Origin: Hetaerina americana
Lineage: Eukaryota > Arthropoda > Insecta > Odonata > Calopterygidae
Assembly: GCA_022747635.1 (NCBI GenBank)
Contig: JAKTNV010000003.1
Location: 28,064,830-28,128,829 of the forward strand
Length of the DNA: 64,000 nucleotides
Direction: 5' to 3'
A program made the position numbers and the translations under genes. Below, piece after piece: positions 28,601 to 35,603 of the stretch (position 1 is its first letter; every line of letters starts with the position of its first letter). The notes under the pieces are model-generated. The model had not been told where the DNA came from. It did no database searches and was given only the letters and a program-made list of their open reading frames with translations.

Positions 28601-31600
28601 ATGCATTTTTGGTAGATGCGATTTAAAAGTTTCGGAACAATATTATTTTACTTCACTGCCAAATCACACATAGAAAATGTGTCCAATGTGAAGCATCTGG
28701 GCAATGTGAAGAAAATTCCAGTACATAAAAATTATTGTAAACATTTGAAGTTCATATGATAACTCCTATAGTGCAATTAGTTATTCAGTAATCAAAATGT
28801 TTGCTGAGTTGATGACTAATGCATAATTATGAAAAAATCTGGAGCTAATTCATTAAGGTAGGCTTTTCTCACACACAGTATGTGGAAACAACAACTATAA
28901 GATTTTAATTACGTAAAACTATTTGCCATTTCGTTGCATGATGCTTTCACCACTTACCATTAGATAAACTTCAGTGAAGATCATGTAAAATATATCATTT
29001 AATTGTGGTGATGGGAGCAAAGTAATTAAATACCATACTTTTTGCAAATCTATACTACTTAAGAGATGTTTTTTTTAACTTACCGACTAGTAATGATTAC
29101 AGATCGATGCTGCTGAGAACGAGTTATCATTCGAGTGGGCTTTTTATTCTTCATTACCATTCTTTTTAGAGCTTTTTTCACTAGTTTTGTCCTCCTCACA
29201 TTTTGAATGGAAATTTTAGTTGTCTTCCTAACCAGAGGTTGGTCATCATCAGAGGAAAAGTCAGACAAAGAGCTTACAAACTCTTTCCCAGGATCTAAAT
29301 CGAAAAGAAAAAATATATAATTGAATTACATGTTGCCTTACTGTGATGCACAATCTTCAAAACTATAACATTGTCACCCTATGGTTAGGACATCCCAGTT
29401 TAGCTTAGTAACCACACCAAGGCTTTCATCTTTTCCATTATGCTTTAACACTTATTTTATCTTAGATATAAAAAAGCAACACTATTTATGGTACTAAAAT
29501 TAATCTCTACACAACTGTAATTAACGCAGATATTATGTACAATATCAAATATTATGTCATAAGCTACCAGGAAAATGGAAGACCCTAGAGGAATTTATTA
29601 AGGCAAACATCCTGAGAGACACCAGATTATGTAATATGGCCTGAGAAAAGTGGGTCGTGGGACGATTGATGCTAGTTTTCATAAGACTTCTCCATCTAAT
29701 AACTGAGGGCAGTGCTGAGCTAGGATCAATGATGAAGTAAGTTCTTATTTAATAAGCAATGTACCTACTGAAAAACATTCAAATATTAAGTTAGGAATTC
29801 AAATAAGCATTTATAGCATAAAATTAATTTACAATTTTCTAGTCCCAGGACTATAAGACTATTAATGGGAAGTTCAGAACTTATTAAAACAGCACATATG
29901 TATCTATATTTTTAAGGGGCATAAAATTAAATCATAAAGTTGTTAGTAATTTTGTTTGCTAAAAAATGTTTTTATTTTTAGAATCCTTAAAACTACAGAA
30001 GATTAGAAGAGTTGTTCAGCCATCCTCATTAAGGGAATAACTCTCAATTATTAACCTCCCGAGAAAGCAGTGTCATTAACCTTTTGAGAAATAACAATAA
30101 TATGTGCTGCTTTCTGATTGTCCATAATGATATTTCATGAGACAAGCAAGAAATTTGGAATGTATAATTTATATTAATGGTAAAAAAATTGCAGAATAAA
30201 ACAATTGAAATTTGGGCAAATTAAAAAACTACATTCGCGGAAGAACTCAGTTATTTGAAAAAAATCAACTCAACCACCACCAGAAATATGGAAAATTGCT
30301 ACTGTGATTACAGAAAGTAATCTGAAAAACAAAAACTCAAACTTGGGATGAAGGCTATAATTGAAGCAAGAAGGTGTATTTTGCCATTTAAGTGGAACAC
30401 CATTTTACAGAAATATTTTAAAACGGAAATAGAAAAAATCATTTTCACTTTTAAAAAAGCAAAAATTAATTGAAAATAGATAAAAAATACATAAAAACTA
30501 TTAAATGAATAATTACGGGGGGTGGATGGATAACACATACAACAAGTTTGGAAAATGACTGAATAAAGATGCCAATTGACAAATATAAAGCCATATAAAT
30601 AATTAATTTAATTAATTATAAAAAAGAAATATTTTGAATTTTGAATAGTGATGGCCCAAAACATGTTTCTTGATCCACAAAGTATATAAAATCCCAAGAA
30701 ATAGCAGTAAGCCATCATAGAATAATCAAAGTTGCGGTTCAACATTGGAAGTGTTAATGAGAAGATAAAACACTAACATATTTCAATAACCAAAATCAGA
30801 ATCACAAGAAACTCACTCATATATTTTAAACCTGCCATTTCAAAGTCCAAACTTTTTTGGTTTTTTTGAGTGTTACAATAACAAAGCTCAAATGAATATG
30901 CATGAAAAAAACTAGTAATCAACCTGAAGGTAGGTTTGATTAGAGAGATAGAGCTCATCTCATTCTATGGCCAATATCATAAGAAATTAACGCATCAAGG
31001 TAGATAGGAAATTTCCTGCCAATGTCCATGGGCTGTCTGTGGTTTCCCAGGAATTGAACCTGGCCCCTCAAAACAGTAGCCAGGCACTATACTCACTATA
31101 TAACTCTTTGCCAATAAGCATAAAATGCTTGTATTATTTCATTCCCATCACAACGTTTTGGCTGAAATAAACGTCAAAAAGTTTTCAATACTCATACTAA
31201 TATACATACCTTTTGAAGATTTTGAGGTATGAGTCTTTTTATCGTGAATGTTCACTGTGACAGATTTATTTGATTCCTTCAGAGGTTTAATTGGCTGTTT
31301 TTCAACCTGAACTGTCCGTGATAAACTCCTTCGCCTGCTACTGAGACTTTCCTCTTCAAGCAAGGGCAAACTTCCATGGCTCCTTAGGCTACCTCTTTTT
31401 GGAGTGTTAGGATCTACTTTAGGTGAACTTTTCAAAGCCAAATTTGTGGAATTGGAAGATTTTGGCAGGTTCTCTTTTGGAAGCACAATGCTCCTGGTTA
31501 TCCTGAAAAATTAACCATTCTAATTAATTAATTGTAATGCAAAACTCTTTTAACCCTTTCAGAAGGTTCCAAATGTAAAAAATTCTTATTCATAAATATC

Positions 31601-34600
31601 TTCATTCTCATCTGAAATCTTTTATTGGCACATAAAATTAGTGATCATTGGATACTTCAAAATGCTCACAAATTGCTTATATTTATTCAATATCTATTGC
31701 TTAATAAAATGCAACTGTTTCAAACTATTCAATAACAAAAGTCGTTGTTTATTGTTATGCTGTTATTGTATTTTGTCCTCTTTCATGTTTCTTATATTTT
31801 CCACCATAAATTGGCCCTCCTGCTGTATGCGAATAATGTTTTAAAATAAAAATAAATAAAATAAAAGAGATATGAACCATCACCTGGATTGCAGGCTTAT
31901 AATACTTACTTAATAATGCCTAGAATAATTATTGAAGCCTTAAAATTTTCTTATGTATATTCATAAATTCAGGATTCTGAAGTGATTACTTATCATTTCA
32001 TTATAAAATAGTACATAGTAAACATAAATACATTAAGCAACCAGATCAAGCATTTTTCACACAGCAGTGACTGGGAGATAAGTTGGTCAGTATACTGATA
32101 CTTGGAAGGGTTGATGGAACCATAGCCAAATGTATTTAAGTACCTCTTATGCGAGTTTGGATTCCTGGATATCACTTTCTTAGGGGCCTGCTCTTTCTTT
32201 GGTGAAATAACACGCTTTTCTGAAACCTTTTTTAATATTTTACTCTTTGACAGCTTCTCCAGTTTGACAATTGGTTGACTTCGTTGAGTCGTTACGTGGA
32301 TGGATTCTGATACTGTTGATGATCTCGTACGCATCATACTTTTCTCCTTAACTGCAAAAAATTAATATGGTGTAACAATTGAAATTATTTAAGTAACTCT
32401 TAAAGGACTTTTGGTAACAGCTTCCATAAACAAAAAACAAAGCATAACAAACAAGACAAACAATTTATTGGAAAGACTATGATAACATCATTAGAGAATT
32501 ATTTTATGCTTAGCTTTTTCCCCAACAAAATCTTCCACAGGCACTATTTAGGAGTTTTTTAAAGAAAATTTAATAGTTCCCAATTTGAACCCAAAACTAT
32601 TTTCCAGTTTCTTTAAATCTTATATGTGAAAAATTAGTTTTGCTGACAAATGATTTTTAAAAGCATTCTGGAGGTCTACTGCCATGTGGCATGTTAAGCT
32701 GGCTGCCACTGATGCCATACAGCCTTCCACCACGCTTACCTTTTGCTTAAGAGTATCATGTGCAGACAGATACTATCTACAACTGATAATTTCAATACAA
32801 ACAATTTAGCTTTGAAAATGCATGCTATGTTACTCTGTGGAATCCAATGATATCTACGGTGGAAACTATTGTAATGCTCAAGACTGCTTACAGGGAAGCT
32901 GCCCTAAGCAAAACCAGAGTCTTCGAGTGGTTTACATGTTTTAAAAATGGTGAAATGTCAATTGAAGACCAACCCCGTTCAGGCCACCCTTCAACATCAA
33001 GAACTGATGAAAACGTTGACAAAATCAATGCCCTCATCTGTGAAGACCGTTGCAGAACCATTGATCAACTCTGTGAGATGTCTGGAGTGTCATGGAGTTC
33101 AATTCAGAGGATTCTATCTGATGATTTGCAAATGAAAAGGGTTGCAGCCATATTTGTCCCTCCCCTCCTCACTTACAAGTAAAGGGAGCATCGAGTTCAG
33201 GCATGTTTTGAGCTTCAAAATCAGCTCGAAGAGGACCCTGATATTCCCAAGGTGATTACCGGAGATGAATCATGGTGCTATGGATACGATCCTGAAACGA
33301 AACAGCAATCAAGCCAATGGAAGACAGCTGGCTCTCCTTGTCCAAAAAAAGCTCGCTAAGTGATATAAAAAATCAAGACAATGCTCATTTGTTTCTTTCA
33401 TTGTAGAGGAATTGTGCACTCGGAGTTCATTCCCCCGCGTCAAACTGTCAACCAGAAATTTTACCTGGAGGTTTTGAAGAGATTGAGGGAGAGTATCCGT
33501 AAGAAAAGAGCAGATCTTTGGCACACAGGCAACTGGTTCTTCCATCATGACAACGTACTGGCTCATACCGCCCTCTCCATGATGCAGTTTTTGACAGAAA
33601 ACAACATCACATCGATTTTCCACCCCCCCTACCCACCGGATTTAGCTCCCTGTGACTTCTTTTCGTTCCCCAGACTCAAAAGGGACATGAAAGGAAAGCG
33701 TTTTGACACTGTGGAGGAGGTAAAACAAAAATTGCTAAAAGGCCTAAAGGACATCCCAATAAATGAATTTAAGAAATGTTTTGAACAATGAAAGCATCAT
33801 TTGGAGAAGTGCATTGTGGTCAATGGGGAATACTTTGAAGGTGAACACAATTTGATGTAAATATATCGAGAACTTAAGAATCTATAACAACATTCCTGTT
33901 ATTTTTAGGTCCCCCCTCGTACGTTACCTAACAAGAACAACAAATAAATAGTGCCAATGAAAACTAAGGACAATTAAAACAATTCTTGATTAACTAGAAC
34001 TACTAATCAGAGGATCTGAATAAACAAACCTATTTGAACGAGTTTACTTAATGTATTCCCACGCTGTTTTGCCAGACGTTGCTCTTGATACTTCCTCTTC
34101 AGAGCTTGGACGGCAGTTGTTGACCTCTTGTTGATGCTATTTCCACTCCTCAAGGTGGAATCTTTAGATTCATTTCTCTCATTTCTCCTGTTTACTCCAC
34201 TAGTCTGATGGATTAGAGAAAAAAGGCCATAATAAGACAATGATGAAAACTACACCAACACATCACTGCAGCCTTTGAAATTGTAAGTATACTAACAGAT
34301 AAATCACAGGAATCAGTCTTTTTCTCCGTAGCCTTCACACTTAACTTCGGACTACTTTTGGGAGGGGGCATTGGATTGCTTGAGGGTCTACTATTTGAGT
34401 GTATGGGGGCAGTCTTATTTCGTACTGATTCTTTACTAACTTCTGGCACCTGCTGCATCTGCTCATCATCTTGGCCATCAGGAACAGAGGCAAGGTTAAA
34501 GAAATCTAGCCTTGGAGGTAGAATGGGTGTTCCTAAAGAGATAAATGTAGATTGTTATTCACGGTTTTTTAAAAAAAAGACACAATAAAAGCATACATTC

Positions 34601-35561
34601 TTTAAATCTAAATAAAAAAATAGATGCATGCCACCCTTTTCATCACTACCAAAGGCAGTGATGAAGAAAGACAGTGAGGTTTGAGAAATTGGAGTAAATT
34701 ATTTTCAAACTATTTTAGTTTGTGGAGAAAGAAAACCACATAAATGCCTGTCAAAGGCCAAATAGATAATACAATTACATATTAGGCTTTCCTTTGTCAA
34801 GACAGAAAGCAATACACAACAAAGTAATGGCCAAAGTAAAAAGGTTGGCACTACTTTTTACCAAATTATTTGATTCAAAGTCCTTTCAATTGAAATAAAT
34901 ATGGCATGTTATCTAGCCAATAAGTAATTTCTGAAGAGTGATTGTTGTGTGTGAATAAATATATATACACACACACTCACTCACACATGGAAATACACCT
35001 AAAAATTTCCAACAGTTATTCGATAGTTTAGAAAGTGACAAAACAATGAATAAATTATGATCGAAAAAATAATCAAAAACGAAAATAAAAATACATCAAG
35101 TTCTCAACAAGAATTTGGTACCAATAAATAGTAATATTAATATAAAAACAAAAGATTAATTGATGGTAACCTCACTTGACTCATGATTTTTACTCGTGTA
35201 ATCACATGATACATTTGTAATACCTCTCAGACACAGAAAGGTCAAGAAATCTTCCGTTTTTGGTCTCTTGGATGGAATGAGTTCAGATGAAGAGACTGAT
35301 CCATTGCTCTTTGACTTATCTTTATCCTTTACCGGTGTCATAGTTGGGCTGCTGAGACTAGACCCCTGAGCAAATTTTCTCTGAGCATGAACTTTAGTTC
35401 TGTAATACAATCAGAATGAATAAGAAATTCGCACTTAACGCTTAGCAAGCAGAAATTATAGCACTTCCAATTAAAAACCTTTTAGGGCTCTCTGGCAGAG
35501 AGTTTTGGAGCATTTCTCCTTCCTTCTTTCTTTTCTTCGCATCACTTCGGTTAATGACCAT
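1664..35561 (-). CDS. Jarid2: Jarid2, Jumonji/ARID PRC2 cofactor (22 coding exons)
   Basis: JARID2 is a nuclear DNA-binding subunit that recruits and activates Polycomb repressive complex 2. I joined these exons in frame with GT-AG introns: 35561-35479, 35399-35224, 34532-34297, 34204-34030, 32351-32144, 31502-31210, 29294-29084, 27918-27776, 27697-23164, 23083-22679, 18775-18496, 15382-15230, 15076-14878, 14616-14477, 10924-10639, 8532-8418, 8166-8058, 7918-7736, 7473-7375, 7288-7094, 6183-6073, 1759-1664. They total 8,430 nt, or 2,809 residues. Domain order is an N-terminal AQRKFAQ motif (residues 33-39), a disordered region, JmjN (about 2205-2248), ARID (about 2270-2365), JmjC (about 2415-2640) and C5HC2 zinc finger (about 2720-2775). 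The protein is much longer than vertebrate JARID2 (about 1,250 residues), mainly because of exon 9. Family identity is very secure. The exact first exon and the transcript ends are inferred. Confidence 0.93.
2290..2560. repeat. Unclassified dispersed repeat, copy 1
   Basis: This segment shares blocks with 10,105-10,290, notably ATGGTGACAAGAA followed by TTTCATT(T/C)ATGAAAACA and a similar purine-rich stretch upstream. Neither copy looks like the mariners, SINEs or LINEs in the window. It lies in Jarid2 intron 21. The 87-codon frame inside it has no recognisable domain. Confidence 0.4.
3057..3740. mobile_element. Foldback Penelope-like element (family i) in the LINE 3' UTR
   Basis: The flanks carry the same 16-mer, AAACATTTTATTACTA, at 3,056-3,071 and 3,741-3,756, a likely target duplication. 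Inside, an inverted repeat pairs about 3,071-3,320 with 3,465-3,707. The right arm is in sense orientation. It encodes a PLE-type C-terminus (blocks [41 protein letters not shown]) up to a stop near 3,629, then a 3' UTR with a hammerhead-like core. The left arm is an inverted copy of the same end. Family assignment rests on the [16 protein letters not shown] signature seen next to GIY-YIG domains in PLE proteins. Confidence 0.75.
3615..3670 (+). ncRNA. Hammerhead-ribozyme-like motif, PLE family i sense arm
   Basis: CTGAAGA (3,626-3,632) fits the CUGANGA box. It is followed by a perfect 6-bp hairpin (GCCGAA/TTCGGC, loop TGCAAC), then GAAA (3,652-3,655) and a short AC..GT helix ending GTC at 3,663. 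One unpaired C lies between the box and the helix. A pairing helix I is not evident. An inverted copy lies at about 3,105-3,160 on the minus strand. Ribozyme activity is unproven. Confidence 0.4.
3757..5391 (-). CDS. LINE reverse transcriptase ORF, N-terminally truncated but uninterrupted
   Basis: This frame has 544 codons from the first ATG and stays open about 25 codons further upstream. It encodes a reverse transcriptase with PIPKK and [14 protein letters not shown] blocks, palm motif A ([13 protein letters not shown], about residue 200), motif B ([18 protein letters not shown], about 260) and motif C ([10 protein letters not shown], about 300). After the thumb comes [10 protein letters not shown], and then the C-terminal block with AMYGAETW and [12 protein letters not shown]. 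The endonuclease half is missing. With no internal stop or frameshift, the copy looks fairly young, but it cannot move by itself. Confidence 0.88.
   Translation of the reverse strand: MLTVRDKAGKVIVDAGKIQERWKEYIEELYSKELRPTKLDIEKGNDVEEDSLGPGILDNEIERALTEMKLNKAVGVDNIPVELLKCLGKCGRKRLYGMIRSIYEDGIWSEDFVRSVLVPIPKKVKATSCEDYRTISLISHAAKVVLRIINKRIESRANDCLGDDQFGFRKGRGTRDDIAVMRVLIERNIEHNQEVFACFVDFEKAFDRVDWEKLMSVLQKIGIDWRERRLIRNLYMSQTAQVRVGNGESGWAVLGRGVRQGCPLSPLMFNLYAEEMIKEAWEELEVGMKVGGELVKSVRFADDQALVCQSAKGLQALLNELEIQCNRYGMRININKTKVMRFSRKKKAKLNIKIGGQKLEQVEQFTYLGSVLDQHGQSSRDVRRRIALGKEAFTRRRELMTGTLSKDVKKRLVKTLIWSVAMYGAETWSLKQKDRRRLEAFEMWVWRRMEKVKWTEKKTNEEVLGMVGEERGLLGAILWRQEKWLKGVLTGSGMLKTVIEGKMLGKRGKGRNRIGMLDGMKGGRKYSEMKRDLIQSRMMDFLFC
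5759..6053 (-). repeat. tRNA-derived SINE family A, copy 1
   Basis: On the minus strand this begins with a tRNA-like head (GGGATCGGGATGGTGTGGTG, box B-like GGTTCAAATCC) and ends near a TACTACTACTA tail. An imperfect duplication, ATGCAAACATA/ATGCAGATATA, flanks it (5,748-5,758 and 6,054-6,064). It lies in Jarid2 intron 21, ending about 14 nt from the exon 21 splice donor. Confidence 0.8.
6073..7288 (-). other. Jarid2: Jarid2 exons 20-21, C5HC2 zinc finger
   Basis: Exon 20 (7,288-7,094) ends [15 protein letters not shown]. Exon 21 (6,183-6,073) continues [19 protein letters not shown], then [15 protein letters not shown]. The CxxC, CxxCxxH and later Cys spacing matches the C5HC2 finger after JmjC in JARID proteins. 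The donor of exon 21 lies only about 14 nt from the end of a SINE insertion. Confidence 0.9.
6497..6801 (-). repeat. tRNA-derived SINE family A, copy 2
   Basis: Same structure and orientation as the copy at 5,759-6,053. It is flanked by the near-identical duplication CAGGGATTAGTGAT (6,483-6,496) and CAGGGATTAATGAT (6,802-6,815). It lies in Jarid2 intron 20. Confidence 0.85.
8533..10638. other. Jarid2 intron 15, mostly without recognisable features
   Basis: This AT-rich intron separates two JmjC exons. I see no conserved coding sequence in it. The only notable item is the second copy of an unclassified repeat at about 10,105-10,290. Confidence 0.6.
10105..10290. repeat. Unclassified dispersed repeat, copy 2
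   Basis: Shares ATGGTGACAAGAA, then TTTCATTCATGAAAACA and the preceding purine-rich block with 2,290-2,560. It lies in Jarid2 intron 15. Confidence 0.4.
11153..12381 (-). mobile_element. Degenerate mariner transposon
   Basis: The terminal inverted repeats are clear: left CGAGGGTAATTAGAAAAGTT and right, reverse-complemented, CGAAGGTAGTTAGAAAGGTT, each next to a TA target dinucleotide. Read on the minus strand, pieces of a mariner transposase are visible, including [57 protein letters not shown] and DNVRPH. Several stops and frameshifts show it is dead. It lies in Jarid2 intron 14. Confidence 0.88.
12540..12642 (+). repeat. LINE 3'-end relic
   Basis: The stretch AAAAACCTACCTTATAGGGT followed by AACTACC matches the 3' end of the LINE at 2,994-5,469 and the LINE fragment ending near 51,063. 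The preceding GTTTTGTCTTG and AGAAATGT blocks also fit. Only the last part of the element remains. Confidence 0.45.
13703..13903 (-). repeat. tRNA-derived SINE family B, copy 1
   Basis: On the minus strand the head reads CCGGCCTCGGTGGCGGCAGG, followed by the box B-like GGTTCGATTCC and a body ending in a (TAAA)n-type tail, seen as TTTATTTATTTATTTA on the plus strand. A second copy is at 51,064-51,258. It lies in Jarid2 intron 14. Confidence 0.75.
14878..15382 (-). other. Jarid2: Jarid2 exons 12-13, ARID DNA-binding domain
   Basis: The exons are 15,382-15,230 and 15,076-14,878. Key blocks are [11 protein letters not shown], then [19 protein letters not shown], then [14 protein letters not shown] and [11 protein letters not shown]. 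This is the AT-rich interaction domain, which binds DNA in JARID2. The GG...DLP..Y..V...GG spacing and the W..VA....IP motif fit the family closely. Confidence 0.93.
15917..17207 (+). mobile_element. Degenerate mariner transposon
   Basis: The element begins TA-AGAGGGTATGGTCAAATT. Its reverse-complemented right end reads CAAGGGTAAGGTGAAAAGTT, and both arms continue into a shared CTCAGCCTGACA-like block. Transposase remnants on the plus strand include [59 protein letters not shown] and [10 protein letters not shown]. The frame is broken repeatedly. It lies in Jarid2 intron 11. Confidence 0.88.
18270..18350 (+). repeat. LINE 3'-end relic
   Basis: The block CCATCAAAAACCTACATTAA, then CTACTACCAATAATAATTGA, resembles 12,589-12,640 and the 3' end of the LINE at 2,994-5,469. 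No coding part remains. Confidence 0.4.
18496..18775 (-). other. Jarid2: Jarid2 exon 11, JmjN domain
   Basis: A glycine/serine/alanine-rich leader precedes the JmjN core [19 protein letters not shown] and then [13 protein letters not shown]. JmjN packs against JmjC in JARID and JMJD proteins. The exon joins in phase 0 to the exon starting [11 protein letters not shown], matching the order in vertebrate JARID2. Confidence 0.92.
18776..22678. other. Jarid2 intron 10
   Basis: This 3.9-kb AT-rich intron lies between the exon ending CTSKR and the JmjN exon. Apart from the mariner relic at about 19,990-20,830, I see no gene, RNA or clear repeat in it. Confidence 0.6.
19990..20830 (+). mobile_element. 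Mariner relic
   Basis: Plus-strand fragments match the middle and C-terminal parts of a mariner transposase: [11 protein letters not shown], then [13 protein letters not shown], then SQQWNMQ, then [16 protein letters not shown], then [16 protein letters not shown] and [10 protein letters not shown]. These are split over frames with several stops. The order D (GDGTW), D (HDNARP), D (SPD) fits the catalytic core. No confident terminal repeats were found, so the ends are approximate. Confidence 0.75.
23164..27697 (-). other. Jarid2: Jarid2 giant exon 9 (4,534 nt), low-complexity lysine-rich region
   Basis: This single uninterrupted exon encodes about 1,511 residues (roughly 509-2019 of the protein). 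The acceptor TATCCAG precedes 27,697 and the donor GTGAGT follows 23,164. The upstream half is rich in Lys, Glu, Ser and Asp. It includes a run of degenerate repeats around 26,480-26,900 with variants of DEKxKD and KKxxEK. The later half is rich in Ser, Pro and Thr. No folded domain is recognisable apart from a Cys/His cluster near 25,277-25,360. The antisense strand carries open frames of up to 324 codons, which are by-products of the composition. The reading frame is intact across its whole length, so the region is under coding constraint. Confidence 0.9.
28121..28370 (-). repeat. tRNA-derived SINE family A, degenerate copy
   Basis: The blocks GGACAGCTGAGGTCATTTGC, GCATTAGCCTACTTTTAATG and a decayed box B-like GGTTCAATCC line up with the better copies at 5.8, 6.5 and 55.1 kb. 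Other parts are diverged or deleted. It lies in Jarid2 intron 7. Confidence 0.6.
30916..31105 (-). repeat. tRNA-like SINE fragment (family C)
   Basis: The right part contains the minus-strand box B-like sequence GGTTCAATTCC next to a clover-leaf-like head (seen as CCCAGGAATTGAACCTGGCC). The left block TAATCAACC...TTGAT...GAGCTC recurs near 37,184-37,235 and 49,878-49,935. Similar sequence is at 53,278-53,432 and 1-116. It is degenerate. Confidence 0.4.
32655..33922 (+). mobile_element. Nearly intact mariner (DD34D) transposon
   Basis: The right end, GGTCCCCCCTCGTA, is a typical mariner terminal repeat. The left terminal repeat is eroded and its position is a guess. The element fills most of Jarid2 intron 4. 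It contains one long transposase frame disabled only by point nonsense codons, so it is younger than the other Jarid2 mariners. Confidence 0.85.
32847..33860 (+). pseudogene. Mariner transposase pseudogene
   Basis: A single reading frame runs the full length with in-frame stops at about 33,180, 33,357, 33,366 and 33,789 and no frameshift. Features in order are helix-turn-helix blocks ([53 protein letters not shown]), then [17 protein letters not shown] with the first Asp, [12 protein letters not shown] with the second, and [19 protein letters not shown] with the third. Exactly 34 residues separate the second and third Asp, giving the mariner DD34D signature. The protein cannot be made as is. 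Confidence 0.88.
35224..35561 (-). other. Jarid2: Jarid2 first two coding exons, with PRC2-activating lysine motif
   Basis: The first coding exon (35,561-35,479) encodes a short basic N-terminus starting [13 protein letters not shown]. It ends mid-codon and joins the second exon at an AGA codon. The second exon begins [12 protein letters not shown] and ends [13 protein letters not shown], both conserved JARID2 blocks. In mammals the lysine of QRKFAQ (K116) is methylated by PRC2 and then binds EED to stimulate the complex. The equivalent lysine here is residue 36. That this insect-type protein works the same way is inference from motif conservation. Confidence 0.85.
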
Positions 35562-35603
35562 GTTTCCTCACATGCACCGATACTGAGAGCATCACAGCAT
35601 CTG
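35562..35603 (-). promoter_or_regulatory. Jarid2 upstream ATGs (short uORFs) and possible 5' UTR splice acceptor
   Basis: Three ATGs lie within 40 nt upstream of the Jarid2 start. ATG CTG TGA begins at 35,600. A 13-codon frame begins at 35,592 and overlaps the main start. A minimal ATG-TGA begins at 35,573, in frame with the main start. A TTATTCCAG sequence just upstream could be an acceptor for a non-coding first exon. Whether this stretch is transcribed is inferred. Confidence 0.45.

Noticed and set aside
34950..34990. CA/TA-rich dinucleotide stretch
   Set aside because: A short, imperfect simple repeat in an intron with no sign of function.
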